Source: Nocardioides perillae
GTDB lineage: Bacteria > Actinomycetota > Actinomycetes > Propionibacteriales > Nocardioidaceae
Reading direction: 5' to 3'
Length of the DNA stretch: 64,000 nt
Assembly: GCF_013409425.1 (NCBI RefSeq)
Contig: NZ_JACCAC010000001.1
Location: 1,674,001 to 1,738,000, forward strand
The position numbers and the translations under genes were made by a program. Below are positions 8,694 through 17,969 of the stretch, in pieces (the stretch's first letter is position 1; each line of letters starts with the position of its first letter). The notes under the pieces are model-generated. The model saw only the letters and a list, made by a program, of their open reading frames with translations, was not told the origin of the DNA and made no database searches.

Positions 8694-9695
8694 ATGGCCT
8701 CCCGCGTCGTGCTCCACGTCGGGCTGATGAAGTCGGGCACGTCCTACCTCCAGCAGCGCCTCTTCGCCGGCCGCACCGCCCTCGGTGCGGCCGGCGTGCT
8801 GCTGTGGGGCGAGGGCTTCCGCGACCAGGTCCTCGCGGTCAGCGACGTGCTGGAGCGGGCGGCGGCCGGCCCGGCCGCGCGGGGTCGCTGGCAGGCACTG
8901 CGCGACGACGTCGCCGCCCACCCCGGCCCGGCGGTGGTCTCGATGGAGTTCCTCGGCCCGGCGAGCCCCGAGCGCATCGCCCGCGTCGTGGGCTCGCTCG
9001 CACCGGCCCGCGTCGAGGTCGTCCTGACGCTGCGCGACCTCGGCCGCGCCGTGCCGGCGATGTGGTCGGAGGCCCTGCAGCACGGCTCGACCGTCCCGTG
9101 GGGGGAGTACGCCGGGGGGCTCGCGGGGGGCGGCGGCTCCCGGCACGCGCGGGCCTTCTGGCGTCAGCAGGGCGCCGGCCGGATCGTCGACAACTGGGTC
9201 GACGGGGTCGGCGCCGACGCGGTCAGCCTCGTCACGGTGCCGCCGCCCGGCGCGCCCAGCGACCTGCTGTGGGAGCGGTTCTGCGCCGCGGCCGACCTGC
9301 CTCCGGCGGCCTGCCCGCCGGTGCCGCCGGCCAACACCTCGCTCGACGCCGCGTCGGCGCGGGTGCTGCTCGAGGTCAACCGCCTGCTCGCCCCGGAGGA
9401 GCTGCCCACCCGCGAGCACCACCGGGAGGTGAAGTTCCGCCTCGCGAAGAACGCCATGGCGGGCCGCGCCGGCGCCCCCGGGATCGCCCACGAGCCGAGC
9501 GCCGCGCTCCGCGAGCGCGCGGCGCGGGTGCGGGCACGGCTCGCGGCCAGCGGGGCGCGGCTGGTGGGTGACCTCGCCGACCTCGAGCCGGTGCCCACCC
9601 GCGGGCTCGACCCCGACCGCGTGCCCGACGACCAGGTCGCCCGGGCCGCGGTCGAGGCGCTCGCGCGCCGAGTGCTGCTCGACGTGCGTCGCTGA
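8694..9695 (+). CDS. Sulfotransferase-family protein
   Basis: A 333-residue paralogue of the protein at 5789-7090. VGLMKSGTSYLQQRLF at residues ~10-25 is the phosphosulfate-binding loop, and VLTLRDLGRAVPAMWSE matches the second nucleotide-binding region. Both proteins share the order of conserved blocks (loop, LGAAGVL, VxLTxRDL, VSLVTVP, N-T/E-SL) but this one lacks the long coiled-coil tail. It is monocistronic, appears leaderless, and ends at a strong hairpin shared with the convergent glpD. PAPS-dependent transfer is inferred from the family; the acceptor is unknown. Confidence 0.75.
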   Translation: MASRVVLHVGLMKSGTSYLQQRLFAGRTALGAAGVLLWGEGFRDQVLAVSDVLERAAAGPAARGRWQALRDDVAAHPGPAVVSMEFLGPASPERIARVVGSLAPARVEVVLTLRDLGRAVPAMWSEALQHGSTVPWGEYAGGLAGGGGSRHARAFWRQQGAGRIVDNWVDGVGADAVSLVTVPPPGAPSDLLWERFCAAADLPPAACPPVPPANTSLDAASARVLLEVNRLLAPEELPTREHHREVKFRLAKNAMAGRAGAPGIAHEPSAALRERAARVRARLAASGARLVGDLADLEPVPTRGLDPDRVPDDQVARAAVEALARRVLLDVRR

Positions 9696-9706
9696 CCGGT
9701 CCGCGG

Positions 9707-9733
9707 GCACGGCCGGGGAGCCCCCGGCCGTGC
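9707..9733. terminator. Bidirectional hairpin terminator
   Basis: A perfect 12-bp stem (9707-9718 with 9722-9733) with a 3-nt loop sits between the convergent sulfotransferase and glpD genes. No U-tract follows, as is common in high-GC actinobacteria. Confidence 0.75.
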
Positions 9734-9735
9734 GG

Positions 9736-11457
9736 TCAGGCGCCCGTGCGCAGGTCTGCCGCGACCAGCCGCGCGGCGTCGGCGCGGCTGTCGTCGGGCT
9801 CGGCCTGCGAGGCCCGCTCCGCGGCGACCCGCTCGCGGTAGGCCCGCACCTCCCGAGCGGCACGCACCTGGTCCCAGCCGAGCACGGGGGCGACCAGCTC
9901 GGCCACCTCCTCGGCCGCCTCGACGCCTCGGTCGGGCACGGTGATGGAGATCCGCGTGCGCCGCGCCAGCACGTCGTCGAGGTGGAGCGCACCCTCGGCC
10001 CGCACCGCCTGGACGACCTCGGCCCGGAGGTGGTCCGGTGCGTGGGCGAGCGGGCGGGCCAGGTCGGGGTCGGCGCGCAGCAGCGCCAGCACCTCGTGCA
10101 CCAGCGAGCCGTGGCGGTGCAGCAGGTCCTCGACCCGGGCGACGTGCAGGCCGTGCTCGGCGGCGAGGCGGTGGCGACGGTTCCAGTCGGCCTCGTAGCC
10201 GTCGGCGCCGACCAGCCGCACCTTCTCGGTGCACGAGGACGGCACGGCGTCGGGCAGCTCGGCCACGGCGGCGTCGACGGCGTCGCGGGCCATGACGCGG
10301 TAGGTGGTGTACTTCCCGCCCGCCACGATCGTGAGACCGGGCACGGGCGAGACCACCGCGTGCTCGCGGGAGAGCTTGCTGGTCGCGTCGGACTCGCCCG
10401 CGAGCAGCGGCCGCAGCCCGGCGTACACCCCCACGACGTCGTCGTGCGTGAGCGGGTGCGCCAGCAACCGGTTGGCCTGCTCGAGCAGGTAGTCGAGGTC
10501 GGCACGGCTCGCCGCCGGGTGCGCCAGGTCGAGCGACCAGTCGGTGTCGGTCGTGCCGATCACCCAGTGACGGCCCCACGGGATGAGGAAGAGCACGCTC
10601 GTGGCGGTCTTGCTGATCAGGCCGGTCGAGGACTGGATGCGCTCGCGCGGCACCAGGACGTGCACGCCCTTCGAGGCGCGCACCCCGAAGCTGCCGCGCC
10701 CACCGGCCATGTCCTGGATCTCGTCGGTCCAGACCCCGGCGGCGTTGACGACGTGCCGGGCGCGCACCTCGAGGTCCTCGCCCGTCTCGAGGTCGTGCAC
10801 GCGCGCGCCGACGACCCGTCCGGCCTCGGTGAGAAAGCCGGTGACCCGGGCGCTGCTCGCCGCGAGCGCCCCGTGGTGCACGGCCGTGCGTGCCAGGAAC
10901 ATCGTGTGGCGGGCGTCGTCGACCTGGCCGTCGTGGTACTGGATCGCCCCGACGAGGGTGTCGGCGCGCAGGCCCGGGAACTCCCGCAGCGCCTGGCGGC
11001 GGCTGAGGTGGCGGTGGCCCGGCACGCCCTTGCGCCCGCCGAGGGTGTCGTAGAGGGCGATGCCGCTGCCGACGTAGAACCGCTCCCACACGCGGTGGGT
11101 CAGGGGGTAGAGGAATGGCACGGGCCGGGCCAGGTGGGGGCACAGGTGGTGCAGGATCAGCGAGCGCTCGCGCAGTGCCTCGCGCACGAGCCCGAAGTCG
11201 AGCTGCTCGAGGTAGCGCAGGCCGCCGTGCACCAGCTTGCTGGACCCGCTCGACGTGCCGGCCGCCCAGTCGCGGGCCTCCAGCAGCCCCACCCGCAGGC
11301 CGCGGGTCACGGCGTCGAGCGCGGCGCCCGTGCCGACCACGCCGCCGCCGATGACGAGCACGTCGAGCTCGCCCTCGGTCATGGCGCGCAGGTCGGCGGC
11401 GCGCTGCTCGGGGGAGAGCGGCCGTGCGGTGGTGGGCAGGTCGTGGGCGGCGCTCAC
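9736..11457 (-). CDS. glpD: Glycerol-3-phosphate dehydrogenase (FAD)
   Basis: A 573-residue membrane-associated flavoenzyme oxidising glycerol-3-phosphate to dihydroxyacetone phosphate. The FAD dinucleotide motif [17 protein letters not shown] lies at residues ~33-50. Family signatures follow: [26 protein letters not shown], and [16 protein letters not shown] near the start of the C-terminal helical domain. GTG at 11457 is chosen because it overlaps the glpK stop (GTGA), showing translational coupling. It is the last gene of the leftward glpF-glpK-glpD operon and ends at the hairpin at 9707-9733. Confidence 0.95.
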   Translation of the reverse strand: MSAAHDLPTTARPLSPEQRAADLRAMTEGELDVLVIGGGVVGTGAALDAVTRGLRVGLLEARDWAAGTSSGSSKLVHGGLRYLEQLDFGLVREALRERSLILHHLCPHLARPVPFLYPLTHRVWERFYVGSGIALYDTLGGRKGVPGHRHLSRRQALREFPGLRADTLVGAIQYHDGQVDDARHTMFLARTAVHHGALAASSARVTGFLTEAGRVVGARVHDLETGEDLEVRARHVVNAAGVWTDEIQDMAGGRGSFGVRASKGVHVLVPRERIQSSTGLISKTATSVLFLIPWGRHWVIGTTDTDWSLDLAHPAASRADLDYLLEQANRLLAHPLTHDDVVGVYAGLRPLLAGESDATSKLSREHAVVSPVPGLTIVAGGKYTTYRVMARDAVDAAVAELPDAVPSSCTEKVRLVGADGYEADWNRRHRLAAEHGLHVARVEDLLHRHGSLVHEVLALLRADPDLARPLAHAPDHLRAEVVQAVRAEGALHLDDVLARRTRISITVPDRGVEAAEEVAELVAPVLGWDQVRAAREVRAYRERVAAERASQAEPDDSRADAARLVAADLRTGA

Positions 11458-12971
11458 GAGACGTCGACCCAGTCGATGGTCCGCTCGACGGCCTTGCGCC
11501 AGCCGCGGTAGCCCTCCTCGCGCTGCTCCTCGCTCCAGGTGGGCGACCAGCGACGGTCCTCGGCCCAGTTGGCGCGCAGCTCGTCGGTGTCCTTCCAGAA
11601 GCCGACGCCCAGGCCGGCGGCGTACGCCGCTCCCAGCGCGGTGGTCTCCGCGACCACCGGTCGCGACACCTCGACGCCCAGCACGTCGGCCTGCACCTGC
11701 ATGCACAGCTCGTTGGCCGTCACGCCGCCGTCCACCTTGAGCACCTCCAGCTCGACCCCGGAGTCCTTGGCCATGGCGTCGGCCACGTCGCGGCTCTGGT
11801 AGCAGATCGACTCCAGGGTCGCACGCGCGATGTGGGCGTTGGAGTTGAACCGCGAGAGCCCGACGATGGCGCCGCGGGCGTCGGAGCGCCAGTAGGGCGC
11901 GAACAGGCCGCTGAAGGCGGGCACGAAGTAGACCCCGCCGTTGTCCTCGACCTCGCGGGCCAGCGTCTCGCTCTGCGCGGCGCCGCTGATGATGCCGAGC
12001 TGGTCGCGCAGCCACTGCACGGCCGAGCCCGTCACGGCGATCGAACCCTCGAGGGCGTAGACCGGCTTCTCCGCCCCGAGCTGGTAGGCGACGGTGGTGA
12101 TGAGGCCGTTGTCGGAGCGCACCGGCTCCTCGCCGGTGTTGAGGAGCAGGAAGTTGCCGGTGCCGTAGGTGTTCTTGGCCTCGCCCGGTGCGAAGCAGAC
12201 CTGGCCGACCATGGCCGCCTGCTGGTCGCCGAGGATGCCGGCCAGCGGCACCTCCCCGCCGAGCGGACCGGTGGGGCGGGTGCGGCCGTGCAGCTCGGGG
12301 TCCGAGGAGGGGCGGATCGTCGGCAGCATCGCGCGGGGGACGCCGAAGAAGCCGAGCAGCTCGTCGTCCCAGTCGAGGGTCTCGAGGTCCATCAGCATCG
12401 TGCGGCTGGCGTTGGTGACGTCGGTGACGTGCACGCCGCCGTCGGTGCCGCCGGTGAGGTTCCACAGCACCCAGCTGTCGGTGGTGCCGAAGAGCGCGTC
12501 GCCGGCCTCGGCGTCGCGCCGCAGCCGCTCGTCGTGCTCCAGCAGCCACTGCAGCTTGCCGCCGGAGAAGTACGTCGCGGGCGGCAGGCCGGCCTTGCGG
12601 CGGATGACGTCGCCGCGTCCGTCGCGGTCGAGGACGCTGGCGATCCGGTCGGTGCGGGTGTCCTGCCACACGATCGCGTTGCCGTAGGGACGCCCGGTGC
12701 GGCGGTTCCACACCACGGTCGTCTCGCGCTGGTTGGTGATGCCGAGGGCGGCGAGGTCGGTGGCGCACAGGCCGGCCCGGTTCAGCGCGGTCTGGATGGA
12801 GGAGCTGGTGCGCTCCCAGATCTCGACCGGGTCGTGCTCGACCCAGCCGGCGCGCGGCAGGATCTGCTGGTGCTCGAGCTGGTGGCGGGCGACCTCGCGA
12901 CCGGCGTGGTCGAAGACCATGCAGCGGGTGCTGGTGGTGCCCTGGTCGACGGCGGCGACGAAGTCAGGCAT
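11454..12971 (-). CDS. glpK: Glycerol kinase
   Basis: A 505-residue FGGY-family kinase that phosphorylates glycerol with [19 protein letters not shown] at the N-terminus is the phosphate-1 region. [38 protein letters not shown] and the C-terminal [13 protein letters not shown] and [13 protein letters not shown] are classic GlpK blocks. The length is that of the family. The ATG lies inside the 3' end of glpF (8-bp overlap) and the stop overlaps glpD by GTGA. A second glycerol kinase gene, frameshifted, lies across the divergent promoter at 14894. Confidence 0.97.
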   Translation of the reverse strand: MPDFVAAVDQGTTSTRCMVFDHAGREVARHQLEHQQILPRAGWVEHDPVEIWERTSSSIQTALNRAGLCATDLAALGITNQRETTVVWNRRTGRPYGNAIVWQDTRTDRIASVLDRDGRGDVIRRKAGLPPATYFSGGKLQWLLEHDERLRRDAEAGDALFGTTDSWVLWNLTGGTDGGVHVTDVTNASRTMLMDLETLDWDDELLGFFGVPRAMLPTIRPSSDPELHGRTRPTGPLGGEVPLAGILGDQQAAMVGQVCFAPGEAKNTYGTGNFLLLNTGEEPVRSDNGLITTVAYQLGAEKPVYALEGSIAVTGSAVQWLRDQLGIISGAAQSETLAREVEDNGGVYFVPAFSGLFAPYWRSDARGAIVGLSRFNSNAHIARATLESICYQSRDVADAMAKDSGVELEVLKVDGGVTANELCMQVQADVLGVEVSRPVVAETTALGAAYAAGLGVGFWKDTDELRANWAEDRRWSPTWSEEQREEGYRGWRKAVERTIDWVDVS

Positions 12972-13965
12972 GGGTGCTCTCCTCGGGCGAGTGGGGGCGG
13001 GGTGCGGGGACGGCAGGGGTGACGGGGGTGGCGGGCGTGGTGGCGGTGACGGGGTCGGCGGGCGTGCCGGCGGTGGCGTACGCCGTCGTGGCGGCGTGGT
13101 CGGGCACCCGGCCGGTCGGCATGTCGGCAGCCTCCTCCTCCGGCGGCAGGAACTGCTGGACCATGAGCTTGTAGAGGCCTGCGCCGAGGAGGCCGCCGAC
13201 GAGCGGGGCGATGATCGGCAGCCAGAAGTAGAGCGTGCCGTCGGGGCCCTCGAAGGCGGTCTCGTAGCCGGTGAGGAAGGAGGCGACGCGCGGACCTAAG
13301 TCGCGGGCGGGGTTGATCGCGTAGCCCGCGTTGGTGCCCCAGGCCATGCCGATCGCCACGACCAGCAGGCCGATGGCGAACGGCGCGAACCAGGCGGTGG
13401 GCGCGTTGTTGCGGGCGTCGGTGATCGCCATGACGAGGAAGAGCAGGATCGCGGTGCCGACCACCTGGTCGGCGAAGGCGGTGGTGAGGCCGATGTCGAG
13501 CGAGCCGTTGCCGGGCAGGGTCGAGAAGATGCCCTGCGTCGCCATCGTGGTGTCGGGGTCGACGAGGGCGATCGCCTCGGCGTAGGTCGCCCGGACGACG
13601 AGGGCGGCGACGAATGCGCCGAGCGTCTGCGCCACGGCGTACGGCAGGACCTTGCGCCACGGGAAGTCGGCGAAGACGGCCAGCGCCAGGGTGACCGCCG
13701 GGTTGAGGTGGGCGCCACTGATGCGGGCGGCGGTGTAGACGCCGAGCATGACGCCGAGGCCCCAGGCCCACGCGATCGAGTCGTGGTCGCCGAGACCGCC
13801 GCCGCCGGTGACGACCTGGGCGACCACGCCGACGCCGAAGAGGATGAGGACGGCGGTGCCCATGAACTCGGCACAGAGCTCGCCGAGGAGGGGGCGCGAG
13901 GGGGCCGCGGAGGCGGCGCCGGCGTCGGCCGGCCGGGAGCCGGGCGGTGCGGTCGAGGTGTCCAC
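12964..13965 (-). CDS. glpF: Glycerol facilitator (MIP/aquaglyceroporin family)
   Basis: A 333-residue polytopic membrane channel. Both pore half-helix motifs are present: HLNPAVTLA and [10 protein letters not shown]. The Asp after the second NPAR is typical of glycerol facilitators rather than water channels. Six membrane spans are predicted, plus a Pro/Ala/Thr-rich cytoplasmic tail of ~50 residues. The start is GTG at 13965 because GGAGGTCACCT sits just upstream; the frame stays open to 14115 but that part lies in the operator region. It is first in the glpF-glpK-glpD operon and divergent from the IclR regulator. Confidence 0.92.
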   Translation of the reverse strand: MDTSTAPPGSRPADAGAASAAPSRPLLGELCAEFMGTAVLILFGVGVVAQVVTGGGGLGDHDSIAWAWGLGVMLGVYTAARISGAHLNPAVTLALAVFADFPWRKVLPYAVAQTLGAFVAALVVRATYAEAIALVDPDTTMATQGIFSTLPGNGSLDIGLTTAFADQVVGTAILLFLVMAITDARNNAPTAWFAPFAIGLLVVAIGMAWGTNAGYAINPARDLGPRVASFLTGYETAFEGPDGTLYFWLPIIAPLVGGLLGAGLYKLMVQQFLPPEEEAADMPTGRVPDHAATTAYATAGTPADPVTATTPATPVTPAVPAPRPHSPEESTHA

Positions 13966-14016
13966 GAGGTGACCTCCGGGGTGGGACGGTCCTGGTTGGG
14001 CCGTGCGGTGCCGACG

Positions 14017-14022
14017 ACCGTA
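14017..14022 (-). promoter_or_regulatory. Putative -10 of the glpFKD operon
   Basis: On the minus strand this reads TACGGT. The position about 17 bases upstream falls inside the palindrome at 14030-14043, and the -35 is poor (TGGTGA), consistent with an activator-dependent promoter. Confidence 0.4.
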
Positions 14023-14029
14023 GGGAGGG

Positions 14030-14043
14030 GTGACGTGGGTCAC
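14030..14043. promoter_or_regulatory. CRP-like palindrome at the glpF promoter
   Basis: GTGAC-N4-GTCAC is a perfect inverted repeat. In wider context it is GGTGA-N6-TCACC, close to the TGTGA-N6-TCACA operators of CRP/GlxR-type regulators. It overlaps the -35 of the predicted glpF promoter. A matching element lies at 14102-14115. The identity of the binding protein is an inference. Confidence 0.5.
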
Positions 14044-14053
14044 CACCGGGCGC

Positions 14054-14095
14054 GTTCGACGATGCCGAACGTGGCGCCGTTCGACGATGTCGAAC
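14054..14095. promoter_or_regulatory. Two tandem IclR-type operator palindromes
   Basis: Site 1 (14054-14070) is GTTCGAC-GAT-GCCGAAC with one mismatched pair. Site 2 (14079-14095) is GTTCGAC-GAT-GTCGAAC and perfect. Their centres are 25 bp apart. They lie between the divergent glpF and iclR promoters, so they are the natural binding sites for the adjacent IclR-family protein; this assignment is inferred from position and symmetry. Confidence 0.65.
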
Positions 14096-14101
14096 GTGTG
14101 T

Positions 14102-14115
14102 GTGACGCGCGTCAC
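14102..14115. promoter_or_regulatory. CRP-like palindrome at the iclR promoter
   Basis: GTGAC-GCGC-GTCAC is a perfect palindrome (TGTGA-N6-TCACC in wider context). It covers the -35 position of the iclR promoter and mirrors the site at 14030-14043. Confidence 0.5.
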
Positions 14116-14126
14116 CGCGTCCTGCC

Positions 14127-14132
14127 TACGCT
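14127..14132 (+). promoter_or_regulatory. Leaderless -10 box (TACGCT)
   Basis: TACGCT lies 6 nt before the GTG at 14139 and there is no Shine-Dalgarno sequence, so a leaderless regulator mRNA is predicted. Confidence 0.6.
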
Positions 14133-14138
14133 GGCGAG

Positions 14139-14897
14139 GTGCCAGGGACCGTGCAGTCGGTGGAACGAGCCGCCGCCATCCTCCGGCTCCTGGCCACCGA
14201 GCCCGAGCCGGTGCCCCTGGGTCAGGTCGCGACCGCGCTCGGGCTCGCGAAGCCCACCGCCCACGGCCTGCTGCGCACCCTCCAGGACGTGGGCTTCGTC
14301 GACCAGGACCCGCCCACCGGGGGCTACCTCGTCGGCGCCGACCTGCTGCACCTCGGCTCCACGCCGCTGGACCTCAACGAGCTGCGCAGCGCCGCGCTGA
14401 ACTGGGTCGACACCCTCGCTGCGCGCACGGGCGAGGCCTCCCTGCTCGCGGCGTGGCGCGACGGCGAGGTGGTGGTGGCACACGTCGTGCTGGCGCCGGG
14501 GCCGGCGGGCGGGCGGCAGGTGCTGCCGCTGCACGCCAGCGCCCACGGCAAGGTGCTGCTCGCCTTCGACCCGGGCGCCGCCCGCAGCGTGCGGGGCCGC
14601 GAGCTCGAGGCCCACACCTTCCGCACGATCACCGAGCCCGCCGCCCTGCAGCGCGCTCTGGCCGACGTGCGCGACACCGGGTGGGCCGCGGTCGTGGAGG
14701 AGGCCGAGCCGGGGTGCGCCGCCATCGCCGCGCCGGTGCGCGACCGCGGCGGCTACGTCGTCGCGGCGGTGGGCCTGGAGGGACCGGTGGCGCGCATCTG
14801 CGACGACCGGCTCCGCCCGCGCGCCGACCTGGCCGCCGAGGTGGTGGCGGTCGCCCGCTCCACCTCACGGGCGCTCGGCCACGGGGCGCGGACGTGA
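14139..14897 (+). CDS. IclR-family regulator of glycerol metabolism
   Basis: A 252-residue protein with the IclR plan. Residues ~5-65 are a winged helix-turn-helix ([16 protein letters not shown], then [19 protein letters not shown]). Residues ~85-245 are the effector domain with [15 protein letters not shown] and [19 protein letters not shown]. It is divergent from glpFKD and overlaps a second glycerol kinase by GTGA. The Streptomyces regulator GylR, also IclR-type, controls glycerol genes in a comparable position, so a repressor relieved by glycerol or glycerol-3-phosphate is the best inference. The two GTTCGAC palindromes upstream are its likely operators and imply autoregulation. Confidence 0.85.
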   Translation: MPGTVQSVERAAAILRLLATEPEPVPLGQVATALGLAKPTAHGLLRTLQDVGFVDQDPPTGGYLVGADLLHLGSTPLDLNELRSAALNWVDTLAARTGEASLLAAWRDGEVVVAHVVLAPGPAGGRQVLPLHASAHGKVLLAFDPGAARSVRGRELEAHTFRTITEPAALQRALADVRDTGWAAVVEEAEPGCAAIAAPVRDRGGYVVAAVGLEGPVARICDDRLRPRADLAAEVVAVARSTSRALGHGART

Positions 14898-16538
14898 GCC
14901 GCACGCTGGTCGCGGCGATCGACCAGGGCACCACGTCCACCCGCTGCCTGCTCTTCGACCGGCGCGGTCGGATGGTCGCCCTCGCCCAGCGCGAGCACGC
15001 CCAGCACCACCCGCGCCCCGGCTGGGTCGAGCACGACGCCGCGGAGATCTGGGCGGCCGTGCAGGCGCTGCTGCCGCAGGCGCTGCACGACGCCGGCGTC
15101 GACCCCGCGCGGGCGGCCGAGCACGTCGCGGCCCTCGGCATCACCAACCAGCGCGAGACCGTCGTCGTGTGGGACCGGCGGACGGGCGAGCCGGTGCACC
15201 GCGCCCTGGTGTGGCAGGACACGCGCACGGCCGAGTCCCTCGTGCAGCTCGCGACCCGCGTCGACCCCGAGCGGGTGCGCGAGCGCACCGGGCTGCCGCT
15301 GGCCACCTACTTCTCCGGACCCAAGATCGCCTGGTTGCTCGACCACGTGCCGGGCCTGCGGGCGCGCGCGGAGCGCGGCGAGGTGCTGGTCGGCACGATG
15401 GACACCTGGCTGGTCTGGAACCTCACCGGGGGGGCCGCGGGGCGGCCTGCACGTCACCGACGCCACCAACGCCAGCCGCACGATGCTGATGGACCTCGCC
15501 ACCCTCGACTGGGACCCGGAGATGCTCGCGCTGCTCGGGGTCCCGCGCGAGGTGCTCCCCGACGTCCGGCCTTCGCTGGGCGTGGTGGGCGAGACCGTCG
15601 CCCCGGTCGCGGGGGTGCCGGTCGCGGCGCTCCTCGGCGACCAGCAGGCCTCGCTGCTCGGGCAGACCGGCTTCGACGTGGGCTCGGCCAAGTGCACCTT
15701 CGGCACCGGGAGCTTCCTGCTGCTCAACACCGGTGACCGGCCCGCCCGGTCGCGCCACGGCCTGGTCACGACCGTGGCCTGGACGCAGGCGGGGCGCCCC
15801 CCGGTCTACGCCCTCGAGGGCTCGATCGCGGTCGCCGGGGCACTGGTGCGCTGGTGCCGCGACGAGCTGGGCCTCATCCGGTCGGTGGCGGAGGTCGAGA
15901 CCCTCGCCGCGACCGTGCCGGACACCGGCGGCTGCTACGTCGTGCCGGCCTTCGCCGGCCTCTTCGCTCCCTACTGGGAGCCGGAGGCGCGCGGCACCGT
16001 CGTGGGCCTCACGTCCTACGTCACGAAGGCCCACCTGTGCCGCGCGGTCCTCGAGGCGACCGCGTGGCAGACGCGCGACGTGGTGGAGGCGATGACGTCC
16101 GACGCCGCCGCGGCCGTCGGCTCGCCGGAGGCCGTCGCGCCGGCGTCGCTGGCCGTCGACGGCGGGATGACGGCCGACAACCTCCTCATGCAGATGCTCG
16201 CGGACGTGCTCGGCACCCGGGTGGTGCGCCCGCTCGTCGCCGAGACGGTGTCCTTGGGCGCGGCGTACGCCGCGGGGCTCGGCGCCGGCGTCTGGGCCGA
16301 CCCCGACGAGCTGCGCCGCCACTGGCGCGAGGCCGCGGCCTGGGAGCCCGTGCTCGACCCCGCCGTGCGCGACGCCCGCTGGGCCGAGTGGCGCCACGCC
16401 GTCGGCCTCGCGATCGCGTGGGGCGACCGCCCCGGGGCGCAGGGCTCGGGTGTGCCGGCGCCGGTGCCGGGTACGACGGGGAGTCCGGTGAGTGCCCGGC
16501 CGCCGGACCCGACCACCGGAGGACACCGTGAGCCCTGA
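14894..16538 (+). pseudogene. Second glycerol kinase, frameshifted in a G-run
   Basis: The N-terminal half (14894 to about 15434) encodes [33 protein letters not shown] and WQDTRT, matching GlpK. The frame then slips: the continuation ([16 protein letters not shown] and onward through [32 protein letters not shown]) is in the +1 frame. Removing one G from the seven-G run 15428-15434 restores the expected [14 protein letters not shown], so a single-base insertion explains it. As written, translation would give about 280 residues. Restored, it is about 547 residues with a C-terminal extension. It overlaps iclR by GTGA. It may be a true pseudogene, a sequencing error, or a phase-variable tract. 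Confidence 0.85.
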
Positions 16539-16731
16539 GGACCACCAGCCGCCCACCACCGAGGAGACCAAGGCCCGCCTGCGCGAGGTGCTCGACCACG
16601 AAGAGCCGCGCGAGCACCCCGACGACAGCCCGGAGGTGGGCGACGACGTGCGCGACTCCCAGGTGCTGGACGAGGTGTCGCAGAACGGCGTCGACCGACG
16701 CGTGGGGCGTGCCGGAGGCCAACCCACGTGA
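16528..16731 (+). CDS. Small acidic protein, unknown function
   Basis: A 67-residue, strongly acidic and hydrophilic protein (ETKARLREVLDHEEPREHPDD), with no recognised domain. GTG at 16528 follows GGAGGA at 16518-16523. The start overlaps the end of the glycerol kinase frame by 11 bases. The central segment could form one helix; the rest looks disordered. Real but uninformative. Confidence 0.55.
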   Translation: MSPEDHQPPTTEETKARLREVLDHEEPREHPDDSPEVGDDVRDSQVLDEVSQNGVDRRVGRAGGQPT

Positions 16732-16817
16732 GGAACCGCACGCAGGTGCCACTCCCGCGGGCCCGCGGCTCCCGGCAGGATGTGGCGCGTCCCGACCCCG
16801 TCCCCTGAGGAGAGCCC

Positions 16818-17357
16818 GTGCAGTTCGGCCGCAGCTACGAGGAGTTCGAGGTCGGTGCGACCTACAAGCACTGGCCCGGCAAGACGGTCACCGAGTTCGA
16901 CGACCACATGTTCTGCCTGCTCACCATGAACCACCACCCGCTCCACCTCGACCAGCACTACGCCGAGGAGACGACGCAGTTCGGTAAGAACGTCGTGGTC
17001 GGCAACTACGTCTACTCGATCCTCCTCGGCATGTCGGTCCCCGACATCTCGGGCAAGGCGATCGCCAACCTCGAGATCGAATCGCTGCGCCACGTCGCGC
17101 CGACCTTCCACGGCGACACCCTCTACGGCGAGACCACGGTGCTCGACAAGTGGGAGTCGAAGAGCAAGGACGACCGCGGTGTCGTCCACGTCGAGACGAT
17201 CGGCTACAACCAGGACGGCAAGGTCGTGTGCATCTTCCGCCGCAAGGTGATGGTGCCCAAGGACAGCTACCTCGCAGCGCGGGGTGGCGAGCAGCCCGGC
17301 CGCCCGGTGCCCCAGCCCGACAAGAACTGGCCCGGCCCGCAGGGCGAGCAGGCCTGA
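16818..17357 (+). CDS. MaoC-like hotdog-fold dehydratase
   Basis: A 179-residue protein of the MaoC/hotdog superfamily, whose members hydrate enoyl-CoA thioesters. Visible blocks are YEEFEVGATYKHWPGKTVTE, MNHHPLHLDQHYAEET (Asp and His positions of the active site), GNYVYSILLGMS and GDTLYGETTVLDK. It resembles the single-domain actinobacterial MaoC proteins near mesaconyl/methylmalyl-CoA hydratases. GTG at 16818 follows GAGGAGAGCCC. A histidine phosphatase starts 5 bases after the stop. Confidence 0.82.
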   Translation: MQFGRSYEEFEVGATYKHWPGKTVTEFDDHMFCLLTMNHHPLHLDQHYAEETTQFGKNVVVGNYVYSILLGMSVPDISGKAIANLEIESLRHVAPTFHGDTLYGETTVLDKWESKSKDDRGVVHVETIGYNQDGKVVCIFRRKVMVPKDSYLAARGGEQPGRPVPQPDKNWPGPQGEQA

Positions 17358-17361
17358 CGTC

Positions 17362-17937
17362 GTGACGGGCAGCGGGGGAGGGGCCGGTGAGCTGTGGCTC
17401 GTGCGCCACGGCCAGACCGAGTGGAGCCGCGACGGTCGGCACACCTCGGTCACCGACCTGCCCCTGCTGCCCGAGGGCGAGGAGGTCGCGCGCTCGCTCG
17501 CGCCGCGCCTCGACCGCCGCTTCGCGCAGGTGCTCACCAGCCCGCGGCAGCGGGCGCGACGCACCGCCGAACTGGCGGGGCACCCCGGCGCCGAGGTCGA
17601 CGACGACCTCGTCGAGTGGGGCTACGGCGACTACGAGGGCGTCACCACGGCCGAGATCCGCGAGAGCGTGCCCGGGTGGTCCGTGTGGACCCACGCGGTG
17701 CCCGGCGGCGAGGACGCCACCGCGGTCGGCGCCCGGCTCGACCGCGTGGTGGCGCGTGCCCGCGCGGCCGACGGCGACACCCTGGTCTTCGCCCACGGCC
17801 ACTCCCTGCGCGCCCTGGCCGCGCGGTGGCTGGGGCTGCCGGTCTCCGAGGGCCGCCTGCTGCGCCTCGACACGGCCACGGTGAGCGTGCTCGGCCACGA
17901 GCGCGACACCCCCGTCGTGCTGCGCTGGAACGCTTGA
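17362..17937 (+). CDS. Histidine phosphatase family protein
   Basis: A 191-residue phosphoglycerate-mutase-like phosphatase. LVRHGQTEWSRDGRHTS near residue 10 holds the phospho-accepting His in the RHG motif. LTSPRQRARRTAEL carries the second Arg. DDDLVEWGYGDYEG has the acid, and VFAHGHSLRALAARWL the second His. GTG at 17362 is placed 5 bases after the MaoC stop. Broad-specificity phosphomonoesterase activity is likely; the substrate is unknown. Confidence 0.88.
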   Translation: MTGSGGGAGELWLVRHGQTEWSRDGRHTSVTDLPLLPEGEEVARSLAPRLDRRFAQVLTSPRQRARRTAELAGHPGAEVDDDLVEWGYGDYEGVTTAEIRESVPGWSVWTHAVPGGEDATAVGARLDRVVARARAADGDTLVFAHGHSLRALAARWLGLPVSEGRLLRLDTATVSVLGHERDTPVVLRWNA

Positions 17938-17969
17938 CGGAGCCGGGTCCCTGCACCACCCTCGGGGCT

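Noticed and set aside
14894..16538. Programmed ribosomal frameshift in glycerol kinase
   Set aside because: The shift needed is +1 at a G-run, without a recognised slippery or stimulatory element, and kinases of this family do not use one.
16755..16768. CCGCGGGCCCGCGG palindrome as an operator for the MaoC-like gene
   Set aside because: It has no loop and such GC palindromes occur often by chance in this composition; no promoter is seen beside it.
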